Numbered from the stretch's first letter, positions 27,789-37,691 are shown. The stretch is 64,000 nucleotides of DNA from CAWGJF01 sp963715745 (GCA_963715745.1 OY970271.1:2542001-2606000), one strand, 5' to 3'. Program-made: numbers and translations. The notes: a model not told the origin generated them from the letters alone.

Positions 27789-28777
27789 TATTTTGTTCTC
27801 TGCAAAAGTGATTCTGCCATCCAGTGAAGCATTTTTCCAGGTTCCTCATCAATTATTTTTAATGAGTTTAAAGCCTTTTTAGTATAATACTTTATTTCCG
27901 CTCTTGCATCTTGAATGACACCAAGTTTCATATAAAGTTCTTTATATTTATTAACCTGGTTAGATCTAATTCCTTTATTTCTAATAACCTTCAGCAGCAT
28001 ATCTCTGTCACTCCCCTTTGATTCTTCAAGTGCACGAATAAACAAAAATGTTTTTTTCCCTTCCATTAAATCGCCACCAATTTTTTTTCCAAATTCTGTT
28101 TCTTCGGCGGTAATATCAAGCAAATCATCCTGAATCTGAAATGCAATTCCAAGATTTAGCCCGTAATTTCCTAATGCTTTTATTTGTTGTTTGTTTCCAC
28201 CACCCAACGCCGCACCTACTTTACAACACATTTCAGCCATTGCAGCTGTTTTCTTCTTTATCATTAAAATATATTCAGAAATTTGCACATTCTTTTTAGT
28301 TTCAAATTCCATATCCATTTTTTGACCTTCGCAAACTTCTACAAGACCTTTTGTAAAGGAACTTAAAATGAATTTAGCATTTCCATCACAATCTTTTAAA
28401 AGATATTCATATGCTACCGCAAGAAGGCTATCGCCCACAAGCAATGCCGTGTTATAATCGAATTTAATATGCAAGGTCACTTTATTTCTGCGTTTCGTCG
28501 CGTTATCCATAATATCATCATGAACGAGAGTAAAATTGTGAAGCATTTCAACTGCTGCTGCTGCATTATAAGTACTTTTGAAATCTCCACCAACGACCAT
28601 TGATGACAAAAGAACCAGCATAGGCCTAATTCTTTTTCCTTCACCATCAAGAATATAAGTGACGGGTTTATATAAAGAAATAGGTTCTCTATTTAGAAAT
28701 GCTTTATGAAGAATGTTGTCAATCTTCTTCTTTTCTTTTTTATATAACGATGAATAAAATCCGGAAGTATCGGACAT
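27788..28777 (-). CDS. Polyprenyl diphosphate synthase
   Basis: 329 residues of the trans-isoprenyl diphosphate synthase family. First Asp-rich motif LVHDDIMDNATKRR (about residue 85) and second FQIQDDLLDITAEE (about residue 215). Condenses IPP with allylic diphosphates; chain length (farnesyl, geranylgeranyl or octaprenyl) cannot be set from the motif alone, but bulky residues are absent just before the first motif (NFTLV), favouring a medium or long chain. Overlaps the IPP isomerase gene by one base, its functional partner. Confidence 0.9.
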   Translation of the reverse strand: MSDTSGFYSSLYKKEKKKIDNILHKAFLNREPISLYKPVTYILDGEGKRIRPMLVLLSSMVVGGDFKSTYNAAAAVEMLHNFTLVHDDIMDNATKRRNKVTLHIKFDYNTALLVGDSLLAVAYEYLLKDCDGNAKFILSSFTKGLVEVCEGQKMDMEFETKKNVQISEYILMIKKKTAAMAEMCCKVGAALGGGNKQQIKALGNYGLNLGIAFQIQDDLLDITAEETEFGKKIGGDLMEGKKTFLFIRALEESKGSDRDMLLKVIRNKGIRSNQVNKYKELYMKLGVIQDARAEIKYYTKKALNSLKIIDEEPGKMLHWMAESLLQRTK

Positions 28778-29820
28778 CAGTAAAGAAAATCCTTTCGAAT
28801 AATTTTATTTTTTCTGAATTCTTTTAAATTAGCAGAACCTGTAAGAAACATAACATTTCTGATTATTGAAAACCAATTTTGAATTAATTCCACAACACCA
28901 TTAACATCTTTTTTATCAAGTTCCTGAAGTATTATTCTGGCAGAGGCAACTAAATCAGAGCCTAGAGCAAAAGCTTTGGCCGCATCAATTGCTGAATTTA
29001 TTCCGCCTGAGCCAATTAATGTAAATTTATATTTCTTCTTTAGTTTGGAAATTTCTTTAATGCAAAAACTTGTAGGCAAACCCCAATCCCAAAATATATT
29101 TTTTGAATTTTCTTTTCTTCGCAAAATTTCAACTCCTGCCCAGCTTGTACCGCCTGCCCCTGCAACATCAATTCCCTTAATACCTGTTTCCAATAATTTT
29201 TTTGCAGCTTCAGCAGAAATTCCTGAACCAACTTCTTTTACAATAACCGGCACGCCAATATTCTTTACAACATTTGCTATACTTTTTAATAATCCTTTAA
29301 AGTTTGGTTCACCTTCAGGCTGAAGCAATTCCTGCAAAGGATTAATGTGAATTGCAAGTGCATCAGCTTCTACCATTTCAACCAATTTTATTAAATTATT
29401 TTTTTGCTGAATTGTTTGTGCTGCACCAATATTTGCAAGCAAAGGAATAGTTGGTGCGTTCTTCCTGAAAATTTTGTAGGTATTTATCAAATTATCATTT
29501 TCAAGTGCCTGTCTCTGGCTTCCGACTCCTACGGGAATTCTTAACTGTTCAGCAGCCAAAGCCAATTTTGCATTTATACTTTCAGCTTCAACCGTTCCTC
29601 CGGTCATGCAACTGATCAAAAAAGGAAAATTAATTTTCTTCCCTAAAAATTTGGTCTGAAAATTTATTTCTTCCGGAACTACTTCAGTTATCGCGTAATG
29701 TTTGAAATCATAATACTCAAATCCATTCGTTTTATCTTTAAATGAAACTTTATCAGTTAAACACAATTCAATATGTTCTTTTTTTCTTTTTGATGTTTTG
29801 TCAATTTTATTGTTTTTCAT
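28777..29820 (-). CDS. fni: Isopentenyl-diphosphate delta-isomerase, type 2
   Basis: 347 residues of the FMN-dependent TIM-barrel isomerase. Motifs RKKEHIELCL at the N-terminus, FLISCMTGGT, VGVGSQRQALEN, IHINPLQELLQPEGEP, and the FMN-phosphate loops AGAGGTSWAGVE and IGSGGINSAIDAAKA. Interconverts IPP and DMAPP, feeding the prenyl synthase encoded next. Starts 48 bases after the PabB-PabC gene. Confidence 0.95.
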   Translation of the reverse strand: MKNNKIDKTSKRKKEHIELCLTDKVSFKDKTNGFEYYDFKHYAITEVVPEEINFQTKFLGKKINFPFLISCMTGGTVEAESINAKLALAAEQLRIPVGVGSQRQALENDNLINTYKIFRKNAPTIPLLANIGAAQTIQQKNNLIKLVEMVEADALAIHINPLQELLQPEGEPNFKGLLKSIANVVKNIGVPVIVKEVGSGISAEAAKKLLETGIKGIDVAGAGGTSWAGVEILRRKENSKNIFWDWGLPTSFCIKEISKLKKKYKFTLIGSGGINSAIDAAKAFALGSDLVASARIILQELDKKDVNGVVELIQNWFSIIRNVMFLTGSANLKEFRKNKIIRKDFLY

Positions 29821-29868
29821 ATTAAAAATTATCAGATCGGTTTTTTCGAAAGAAATAACAATTTAAAA

Positions 29869-31704
29869 TTAATCAAAAGTTTTAAATTCCTGCTCATCAA
29901 AATAAACTGCATCAACTTTTATTTCGCCTCTGACTGAATTTGTTAGAAGTATTTCATCAGCCTCATACAAATCATTTATATGAAGCGGAATTTCCTTAAT
30001 GCTCTCTGTTTTCTTGATAAATTCATTCCTGTAAATCCCCGGAAGGATTCCGGCAATTAAAGTTGGAGTGTACCACAAATCTCTTTTTCTTATAAAGATA
30101 TTTGTAAATGAACCTTCAGCAAGTTCCTCATTTCTATTTAAGAAAATAACTTCAAAAAAACCCTCGGAACTATAGGCTTCAAGTTCTTCTTCATACATTT
30201 TACGATTTGTAGTTTTGAAGTATTGAAATTTATCCAAGGGATCTATTCTTTTCTCTGAAAGCATTATTTTAATTTCTGAAGGAAGGTATGGATATTTTGT
30301 TATCTCTGTTATAAAGTCACCTGATTTATCAAGCTGAAGTTTTAACTTAAAAAATCCATTGGAATTCATTTCAACTATTTTTTTTAATTTTTTCTTTATA
30401 CTTTTTTCATCAAACCTGAATAAGAAATATTCGCTGGAATTTTTTAATCTTTCAAGATGTTCTTCGAAAAACAAAATTCTACTATTCTCTATTTTCATTG
30501 TTTCAAATAATTCGAAGTAATCAATTTCTTTTGTAAGGAATTCACTTTTAAGCATTACTTCATTGTATTCTTCTTCAGGATCGCTGTCCCAAACAATTCC
30601 ACTGCCAAGTCCGATTTCACCCTCGCCCGATTTTTTATCAAGTGTTATTGTTCTTATTGGTACATTAAAAACTTTTCTGCTTTTTGTAAACAAACCAATA
30701 CTGCCTGTATATATTCCTCTTTCTTCTTTCTCAAGATCGTTTATTATTTCCATTGTTTTTATTTTGGGTGCACCTGTAACTGATCCACAAGGGAAAGTGT
30801 TTTGAAGAATCTGACTTAATGAAACATCTTTTTTTAATTTCCCTATAACAGTGCTTGTCATTTGAAAAAGTGATTCAAGTCTTTTTACTGAAAACAATTC
30901 CGGAACTTTTATTGAACCTGTTTTGCAGACTTTCCCCAAATCGTTCCGGATCATATCAACTATCATCACATTTTCCGCCTGGTTCTTTTCACTCTTTTGA
31001 AGATTATAATGATTCGACAGATCACTTATTAAATCAAATCCTCTTTTGCCGGTTCCTTTCATTGGAATCGACTTAATATTTTTCCCTTTAATCGATAAAA
31101 ATAGTTCTGGTGAAAAAGAAAGGATTAAATTATCTCCGGTATTTATAAAAGATGAATACTCTGCCGATTGATTGAACAGAAGGTTTGCCAGAAATGAAGA
31201 TAGTGATTTCGAAAACTTAAATTTTCCTTTTATTGTATAATTAACCTGGTAGGTGTTTCCAAATCTGATTTGCCTCTTAATTTTTTTAATATTTGAAATA
31301 AAATCCTTTTTTGTTGTGTTTAATTCAAAAGATGAAATTTTATAATTCTTCTTCTGCTTAAAAACTATTTCAATATCATTAGATTTTATCTTTTGAACAT
31401 TTTTATCATCGAACAGGAATAACTGTAAAACATTTTTATCTGAAGATTTAAAAAGATCACTTAGCTTCGGTTCAAAAAGATATCCAGCTTCATAATTAAT
31501 CAGGCAAAATCCTTTTACGTTTTTTGCAGAATAGTCATCGAGAAAATGAAGAGCAAGCTCAAGATCATTTTTATCTTTAACCTGGATTATTTCAAATGGA
31601 TCTGTAAATAAATATGAATAACTTTTTTTATAGAATGGTGGTGTATAAAACAGTGCAGAATAAATATTATTTTCAATATGTTTTATAATGTCATCGAATT
31701 TCAT
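29869..31704 (-). CDS. pabB: Aminodeoxychorismate synthase component I fused to aminodeoxychorismate lyase
   Basis: 611 residues, a PabB-PabC fusion. Residues ~1-385 are the chorismate-binding domain with the conserved SVTGAPKIKTMEIINDLE and RGIYTGSIGLF blocks. Residues ~395-611 are a class IV aminotransferase-like PLP domain (FFEEHLERLKNS, ELAEGSFTNIFIRK, LPGIYRNEFIK). Together they make 4-aminobenzoate for folate, given a glutamine amidotransferase (PabA) supplied elsewhere. Similar fusions are known in bacteria. Divergent from the MFS gene with only 58 bases between, which must hold both promoters. Confidence 0.9.
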   Translation of the reverse strand: MKFDDIIKHIENNIYSALFYTPPFYKKSYSYLFTDPFEIIQVKDKNDLELALHFLDDYSAKNVKGFCLINYEAGYLFEPKLSDLFKSSDKNVLQLFLFDDKNVQKIKSNDIEIVFKQKKNYKISSFELNTTKKDFISNIKKIKRQIRFGNTYQVNYTIKGKFKFSKSLSSFLANLLFNQSAEYSSFINTGDNLILSFSPELFLSIKGKNIKSIPMKGTGKRGFDLISDLSNHYNLQKSEKNQAENVMIVDMIRNDLGKVCKTGSIKVPELFSVKRLESLFQMTSTVIGKLKKDVSLSQILQNTFPCGSVTGAPKIKTMEIINDLEKEERGIYTGSIGLFTKSRKVFNVPIRTITLDKKSGEGEIGLGSGIVWDSDPEEEYNEVMLKSEFLTKEIDYFELFETMKIENSRILFFEEHLERLKNSSEYFLFRFDEKSIKKKLKKIVEMNSNGFFKLKLQLDKSGDFITEITKYPYLPSEIKIMLSEKRIDPLDKFQYFKTTNRKMYEEELEAYSSEGFFEVIFLNRNEELAEGSFTNIFIRKRDLWYTPTLIAGILPGIYRNEFIKKTESIKEIPLHINDLYEADEILLTNSVRGEIKVDAVYFDEQEFKTFD

Positions 31705-31762
31705 AATATTTTAGATTCATATTTGTTGGAAATTTTCCCCTAAAAACAGAACAGGGATTTTT

Positions 31763-33280
31763 ATGAAACCTCGACTAAGCTTTGCACAAATCTGGAATAT
31801 GAGTTTCGGATTTCTTGGAATTCAATTTGGTTTTGCACTTCAAAATGCAAATGTAAGCAGAATATTTGAAACTTTGGGAGCGAGTATTGATGCAATTCCA
31901 ATTCTTTGGATTGCTGCTCCGGTTACTGGTTTGATTATCCAGCCAATTATCGGGCATATGAGCGATAAAACCTGGAACCGGCTTGGCAGACGAAGGCCAT
32001 ATTTTCTTTCAGGTGCAATACTTGCTTCGCTTGCTTTGATTGCAATGCCTAACTCCCCTGTTCTTTGGATCGCAGCAGGAATGTTGTGGATTATGGATGC
32101 ATCAATAAATGTTTCGATGGAACCATTCAGAGCATTTGTAGGTGATATGCTTCCATCAGAACAACGGACAACCGGTTTTGCAATGCAAAGTTTTTTCATA
32201 GGAATCGGAGCAGTAGTCGCTTCTGCTTTGCCTTATATGATGACAAATTGGTTTAATATTTCGAACACTGCCGGATCTGGTGAAATTCCTGATTCAGTTA
32301 AGTTTTCATTTTACATTGGTGCAATTGTTTTCTTTCTTGCTGTTGCCTGGACGGTATTTTCAACAAAAGAATATTCACCTGAAGAATTAAAAGAACACCA
32401 AAAAGCAGATCAGCAACTGGATTTTGAAAGAATAAGAGCGGCACAAAGACATGTTCCTGCAGAACAATTTTTAAAGCAGGGTTTTATATGGTTGATCATC
32501 GGCGCAGCAATATCATTAATTATTGCTTTCACTTTAGGAAATTTTGACTATGGACTTTACGTTTTGTTTGTCGGTGCCGCAATTTTTGGTCTGCTGCAAA
32601 TAATTGCAGGATGGTTTACAAAATCAAATAAGACTAAAAATGGTTTTGTTGTAGTTCTGAATGATCTTAACAATATGCCAAAGACAATGAAGCAGCTTGC
32701 TGTTGTTCAATTCTTCTCATGGTTTGCACTTTTTGCAATGTGGATTTACACAACCCCCGCAGTTACTCATCATATTTATAATGCAACCGACACAACTTCA
32801 TCACTTTACAACGAAGGAGCAGACTGGGTTGGTGTATTAATGGCTGTCTATAATGGTTTTGCTGCTGTGATGGCATTTGTGCTGGTTATTCTTGCTAAAA
32901 AATTTACAAGAAAAAAAGTTCATTTGATAAGTCTTATCTGCGGTGGTTTGGGACTTGCATCTTTTTACCTAATTAAAGATCCGATCCTTCTTCTTGTTTC
33001 TGAACTGGGAATTGGTTTAGCCTGGGCTTCGATACTTGCGATGCCTTACGCAATTCTTGCGGGTTCTCTTCCTGCAGAAAAGATGGGAGTTTATATGGGT
33101 ATATTTAATTTCTTTATCGTTATTCCACAAATAACTGCAGCAAGCATTCTCGGTTTTTTTGTAAGAAGTGTTGTAGGTGGCGAAGCAATTTATGCACTTG
33201 TACTTGGTGGAATTTCAATGATTGCAGCCGGTTTTATGGTAATGTTTGTTGATGATGTAGATGAGGTGAAGGAAAAGTAG
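31763..33280 (+). CDS. MFS sugar transporter, SLC45/GPH-like
   Basis: 505 residues with about 12 hydrophobic segments. The signature between helices 2 and 3, GHMSDKTWNRLGRRRPYFLSG, read as GHMSDKTWNRLG then RRRPYF, is that of SLC45/GPH-type sucrose and maltose carriers. A long central loop (~205-240) precedes the second half. Bacteroidota place such genes next to GH13 or GH65 enzymes for maltose and maltodextrin uptake, and here the amylase gene lies 2.4 kb away. Specificity is inferred. It abuts the EamA gene tail to tail. Confidence 0.85.
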   Translation: MKPRLSFAQIWNMSFGFLGIQFGFALQNANVSRIFETLGASIDAIPILWIAAPVTGLIIQPIIGHMSDKTWNRLGRRRPYFLSGAILASLALIAMPNSPVLWIAAGMLWIMDASINVSMEPFRAFVGDMLPSEQRTTGFAMQSFFIGIGAVVASALPYMMTNWFNISNTAGSGEIPDSVKFSFYIGAIVFFLAVAWTVFSTKEYSPEELKEHQKADQQLDFERIRAAQRHVPAEQFLKQGFIWLIIGAAISLIIAFTLGNFDYGLYVLFVGAAIFGLLQIIAGWFTKSNKTKNGFVVVLNDLNNMPKTMKQLAVVQFFSWFALFAMWIYTTPAVTHHIYNATDTTSSLYNEGADWVGVLMAVYNGFAAVMAFVLVILAKKFTRKKVHLISLICGGLGLASFYLIKDPILLLVSELGIGLAWASILAMPYAILAGSLPAEKMGVYMGIFNFFIVIPQITAASILGFFVRSVVGGEAIYALVLGGISMIAAGFMVMFVDDVDEVKEK

Positions 33281-34126
33281 TTACTTAATTGACAAAAATA
33301 CGATAGCTGCTATACCAACAATTAACCCTGCAATTCCAAACTTATCAGGCTTTTCATTCCAGAAAATAAAAGCCAGCAAAGTTGTTGCTACTATAACTCC
33401 AACATTCATTAATGGATAAACAATTATTCCCGGCAGGATTGCAAGTGCTGCAAGTAAAAATATTGTACTAAACACATTTGGAATTCCCATTATTAATCCG
33501 GTAAAAATAGTGTGGGTTTCTGGTTTTATTTTCTTTAGAAGAATAAACATTGAGGAGAAGAAAAATGCAAAGGTGAATATGAAAAATACAAAATAAGGTT
33601 CTTCATCAGACATCCTCCAGTTCTTAAATATCTTCATTGCAAAATCATTAAAACCAATCCCGACAAAAACTAAAATCAATATTATATATTTTTTAAACCC
33701 GTCTCCCTCTTTCCTATTTCCTCTTATCGAAAAATAAAAAAGAATAAATGTGATAAAAGTGAGAATGATTCCTAATAAATGATATTCATTGGGAGTTTCA
33801 TTGTAAATAATTATTGAAAGTAAAATTGGAATAACAACCGATAACCTGGAAGTTGTTGTTGCAAGTCCTGTTCCTGCCAGACCAATTGCCTTTGCAAAAA
33901 CAAAAAACGACAGCACAAAAAGCAAACCTAGAAACATTCCAAAGAAAAATGTCTGAAATGTGAAAAGTGGATTTTTAAAAAGGATAAGAGAAATAAAAGC
34001 AATAATAGATGCAATTAAATAGTTAGCAGCAAGTAAAACAATTGTCTCACCTTTTTTTACATCGCTGTATTTTAAAATTAAAGCAATGCTGGTAGAGCAG
34101 AATATTGTAAGAAGAACAAAATGCAT
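33281..34126 (-). CDS. EamA/DMT-family permease
   Basis: 281 residues with about ten transmembrane segments and two internally related halves, as in the drug/metabolite transporter superfamily (first half ends ~135 near FITFILFYFSIRG; second half ends FGIAGLIVGIAAIVFLSIK). Substrate unknown; family members export amino acids and other metabolites or import sugars. It sits between the two MFS genes, 12 bases after the downstream end of the second, and may be co-transcribed with that gene and the amylase. Confidence 0.8.
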   Translation of the reverse strand: MHFVLLTIFCSTSIALILKYSDVKKGETIVLLAANYLIASIIAFISLILFKNPLFTFQTFFFGMFLGLLFVLSFFVFAKAIGLAGTGLATTTSRLSVVIPILLSIIIYNETPNEYHLLGIILTFITFILFYFSIRGNRKEGDGFKKYIILILVFVGIGFNDFAMKIFKNWRMSDEEPYFVFFIFTFAFFFSSMFILLKKIKPETHTIFTGLIMGIPNVFSTIFLLAALAILPGIIVYPLMNVGVIVATTLLAFIFWNEKPDKFGIAGLIVGIAAIVFLSIK

Positions 34127-34138
34127 TTGTTAAATTAT

Positions 34139-35617
34139 TCAGGAAGCTGTTTTTTCTTCAGGAACAAATTTCTCCCTAACCATAAACCATAATATTGCGG
34201 ATACTGCAAGGGTGAAAGCACTTATTATAAAAATGAGACTTTTATCATCTGCCTTGCTTACAGCCTGTCCTACTCCAAAACTTGCAACAAGCTGCGGAAG
34301 TACAACCGCAAGATTAAATAGTCCCATAAACAAACCCATTTTTGCCTGATCAACTTTTTGTGACATAATTGCAAACGGCAGACTTATAGTTGAAGCCCAA
34401 CCTATTCCAAGTACACCCATTAAAATGTATATCATTACTGGCGTGAAACCGAAGAAAAGAATTCCCGTATAACCAATTGCCATTGTGGAAATACAAATTG
34501 CGTGCGTTTTTACTCTTCCTATTTTCCTTGTGATCGGCTCAAGAACAAATGCAGGAAGTATCGCTCCGACAGCATTCAAAATTAAAAAGCTGATTGAAAC
34601 AATTCTTCCCATTTCAATATTTGTAGCCTCATTAATCACGCTTCCGTCAGTGAATCCATATACTTTATATTGAACATAAGCGAACATATAAACAAACATA
34701 GTCTGAATTCCAATCCAGGTAAATGAATGTGCAGCCAGAACTTTTTTAAATCCAACTATTCCAGCTTCTTTTTTAGAAAGTGAATCAACATTTTTAAGAA
34801 TTACTTTAAGAATGAAAATGATAGTTACAAGAAAACAAAAAAGTTCAACATAGTAATGATCAGGTTCGTAGTTTAACATTCTTCCAACTATAGCATAAAC
34901 TGCATAAAGTAAAAATCCCCAAAGTGGTTGAATGTTATTTAATATTTCTCTAAAAGATGTTTTAGGCTTTTCGCCATTTGAATCACCGTCGTCAGAATTT
35001 TTTAGTTTCCTCGGCTCTTCAATAAAAAGAGTTGGTATGATTGAAAGAACAAATACTAATCCTACTCCTACATAAATCAATAGATAATTATTCCAGACTG
35101 CACCTATTACATAAGCTAAAACTCCAAACGTTCCGGAAATAGTCTGCATCCAGGTATAACCTTTTGTTCTTTCAACTCCTTCAGGAGTTACATCCGCAAT
35201 AATAGATCTTGTTGGATTAAAACTTATGTTGATTGCCAGATCGAGAGTTAAAGCTACTGCAATTGCAACTCCAAGAATTCCATTAAAACCCATAGAGGTA
35301 CTAATTATATCTATATTCGGCAAAGCTAATAGCATCAATGCTGCAAGAAATCCACCAATAAAAATGAAAGGGCGTCTTCTTCCCTTCCAGAACCAAACGT
35401 TATCACTTATCAAACCAACAATTACCTGTCCCAGAATTCCTGCAACCGGACCTGCAGCCCAGACAAGTCCAACGTCGTGTATTTCAAGTCCGTACTTTGA
35501 ACTTAAAATCCAGCTCAATGCAGATATCTGAACTGATAATGCAAAACCCATTGCAGTTGCCGGCAATGCAAGAATTGCGTAAAAAGTTTTGGTAAGTTTT
35601 TTTTGAATTTCGAGCAT
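34139..35617 (-). CDS. MFS sugar transporter, SLC45-like (second copy)
   Basis: 492 residues, about 12 transmembrane helices. It has the same signature after helix 2 as the plus-strand carrier: GLISDNVWFWKGRRRPFIF. It differs elsewhere, so the two are old paralogues, not a recent duplicate. A charged central loop (~200-230, EEPRKLKNSDDGDSNGEKPK) separates the halves. Lies 31 bases after the GH13 amylase gene in the same direction; a maltose or maltodextrin substrate is the natural inference. Confidence 0.85.
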   Translation of the reverse strand: MLEIQKKLTKTFYAILALPATAMGFALSVQISALSWILSSKYGLEIHDVGLVWAAGPVAGILGQVIVGLISDNVWFWKGRRRPFIFIGGFLAALMLLALPNIDIISTSMGFNGILGVAIAVALTLDLAINISFNPTRSIIADVTPEGVERTKGYTWMQTISGTFGVLAYVIGAVWNNYLLIYVGVGLVFVLSIIPTLFIEEPRKLKNSDDGDSNGEKPKTSFREILNNIQPLWGFLLYAVYAIVGRMLNYEPDHYYVELFCFLVTIIFILKVILKNVDSLSKKEAGIVGFKKVLAAHSFTWIGIQTMFVYMFAYVQYKVYGFTDGSVINEATNIEMGRIVSISFLILNAVGAILPAFVLEPITRKIGRVKTHAICISTMAIGYTGILFFGFTPVMIYILMGVLGIGWASTISLPFAIMSQKVDQAKMGLFMGLFNLAVVLPQLVASFGVGQAVSKADDKSLIFIISAFTLAVSAILWFMVREKFVPEEKTAS

Positions 35618-35648
35618 AAAAATTCCGGAATAAGTTTAGATGATTATT

Positions 35649-37153
35649 TTATTTAACAAGATAAATTTCAGATGAATATCCTTTGAGTTTTAATTCTTCA
35701 TCATTGTGCAAACTGATTTCCTGATGAGATTCTAAATTTATAATTGAATCAGCATCTTGAATAATCATTTTTAACATTGATGTGTTAAGGGGAAGTTCAT
35801 TTTCACCAGTGTTCATCAAAATCATAATCTTTTCATCATTCAATGTTTTAATTATACAATAAAGATCATCATCCGCTAATAAGTGATTCAATTTTCCTTT
35901 TGATAAAGCCGGATATTTATTTCTTAATTTTAATAACTCATTTAAATAATTATAAATATCATTCTCTTTCTGAGTTCTACCTTCTTCTGCAAAAGCATTT
36001 CTTTCATCATCAGAAAATCCACCGGGAAATGGCTGGCGCAATTCACCGTGTTTTTCCCCGCCTTTTATTCCTATTTCTGTTCCATAAAAGATAGCTGGAA
36101 TTCCTCTGGTAAAAAGTATTAATTCTAAAGCAAGTTTAAATTTTTTAATGTTTCCATTAGCGACAAACATTGCACGTTCAATATCATGGTTATCAAAAAA
36201 GACTAAAAGATTTTCCGGATTTGAATAAACAATATCCTGGCAAAGAGTTTCATAAACAGGATAAAAGTTTTTTTCTCCACTGAGATAATTTCTTATAGCA
36301 TCACTCAAAGCAAAATCCGTAACAACAGGAAGGTTCGAATCGAAATTATTTTTACGAACCGGAGAATGAGATTGATAGCCTGAAATAATTGAAGGTGTAC
36401 CCTGCCAGATTTCTCCAACAATATTCAATTGTGGATATTCATTTAAAATCGCATTCGCCCATTCAGAAAGATATTTTTGATCACAATATGGATACGTGTC
36501 CTCCCTGATTCCATCAAGTCCGGAATATTCGATCCACCATATAGTATTCTGAATTAAATATTTTTTTACAAAATCATTCTGCTGATTTAAATCAGGCATA
36601 TAATCGGTGAACCAGCCTTTTTGCAGATGCTGAATCACAATGCTATCACTGTGAATATCGAGGAAGGACATTTTATCATGAGAAGCAGGTAAATGATTTT
36701 CGGGTGTCCCATTGATCCAATCATCCATCGGCAAATTTTTTATCCAAGGATGATTTATCCCGATATGGTTGCTCACGTGATCGAGAATAATTTTCAAATT
36801 TTTATTGTGAGCTTTTCTTACTAATTCTTTGTAAAGTTCATTACTACCAAACCGGGGATCAATTTTATATAAATTAGTTGCAGCATAGCCGTGATAACTC
36901 ATCCACATATTATTTTCAATCATTGGTGTAATCCAGATTGAAGTAATTCCAAGTTCTTTAAGATAATCCAGCTTAGAAATTATTCCTTTGATATCACCCC
37001 CTTTTCGACCATCTAAATCAGCAGAAGTAAATTCATCAAGTGAATCATCAATTGTGTTATTTGAAGGATCTCCATCACAAAAACGGTCAGCGAAAATCAG
37101 GTAGATAACATCATCATTACTAAAACCTTGATGAGAATCTGGATCATTTTCTC
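35649..37153 (-). CDS. GH13 alpha-amylase / cyclomaltodextrinase, catalytic part (frame broken)
   Basis: The open frame runs from 37153, although its first ATG is only at 36923. I translated 37153-36924 and it is continuous: RENDPDSHQGFSNDDVIYL, then IFADRFCDGDPSNN, the standard opening of the GH13 barrel. The catalytic residues follow: DHVSNHIG, GLDGIREDTYP (nucleophile Asp), NIVGEIWQG (acid Glu) and FFDNHDIERAMF (third Asp). A small C-terminal beta domain ends the protein. With the N-terminal fragment the enzyme would be about 613 residues, right for periplasmic neopullulanase/cyclomaltodextrinase. Hydrolyses alpha-1,4-glucans or cyclodextrins. Confidence 0.82.
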
Positions 37154-37489
37154 TTTTAAAAAAGGATAAGAAAAATCATAATTCTGACTACCCTTTTTAA
37201 AGCTAAATATATATTCAGCTTCTTCTACGTCATCAGGAATTACCAAATCAAGAAAGAGATAATCCGGATTCTTAGTATGATATTTTTTTGTGATTAGAAT
37301 TTTATCCGAATTGATTGAAACATCAGCAGACTGAATGTCTTTTCCGTAAAACATTAGTTGGAGTGTATCCCACTCCATTCCTATCCACCAGTTTGGCGGC
37401 TCAACTTTTTGAACTGAAAACTCCTGCGAAATTGCAAAAGCAGAAAAAATCAGAAATAGAAAAAAAATAAGTGAAAACCTGGTGTGCAA
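37097..37489 (-). CDS. N-terminal fragment of the GH13 cyclomaltodextrinase (signal peptide and N domain)
   Basis: 130 residues in this frame. Signal peptide (1-21, ending FAISQE), then the starch-enzyme N domain with VEPPNWWIGMEWDTLQLMFY, typical of neopullulanases. Residues after SYPFLK (about 112) come from the wrong frame. Shifting -1 at TTT-TTA-AAA (37160-37154) joins FLK to RENDPDSHQGF, exactly as in relatives. This is therefore the 5' end of one gene, 35649-37489, with a one-base discontinuity. Export to the periplasm is predicted. Confidence 0.75.
   Translation of the reverse strand: MHTRFSLIFFLFLIFSAFAISQEFSVQKVEPPNWWIGMEWDTLQLMFYGKDIQSADVSINSDKILITKKYHTKNPDYLFLDLVIPDDVEEAEYIFSFKKGSQNYDFSYPFLKEKMIQILIKVLVMMMLST
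37154..37160 (-). promoter_or_regulatory. Slippery heptamer T-TTA-AAA at the amylase frame break
   Basis: In zero frame the heptamer is X-XXY-YYZ, inside a T6A4 run. A -1 slip restores the expected amylase. No SD-like element lies at the 10-14 base distance upstream, so a one-base homopolymer error is the simpler reading. Confidence 0.3.
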
Positions 37490-37691
37490 AAGTTTATCCC
37501 TCTGTGAAATAAAGAACGGCAGAAAAATAGATATTCGGAGGTAATTTTGAAAGAGATGAAATTACAATCATCCTGAATGTCTAATATTCAGCTATAAATT
37601 CAACTATTAAAAAGCCTCCCAAAGGCATAATTATTGCGAAATTCATACATCATTTTTTAGTAAATAGTAAGTATTAATTTATAAGGAGAAA

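Noticed and set aside
36330..36350. GGTTCGAATC, like a tRNA T-loop
   Set aside because: It is inside the amylase coding sequence with no cloverleaf around it.
37097..37140. C-terminal residues of the short amylase fragment frame
   Set aside because: They come from the wrong frame after the break; the sequence encodes the start of the catalytic barrel in the other frame.
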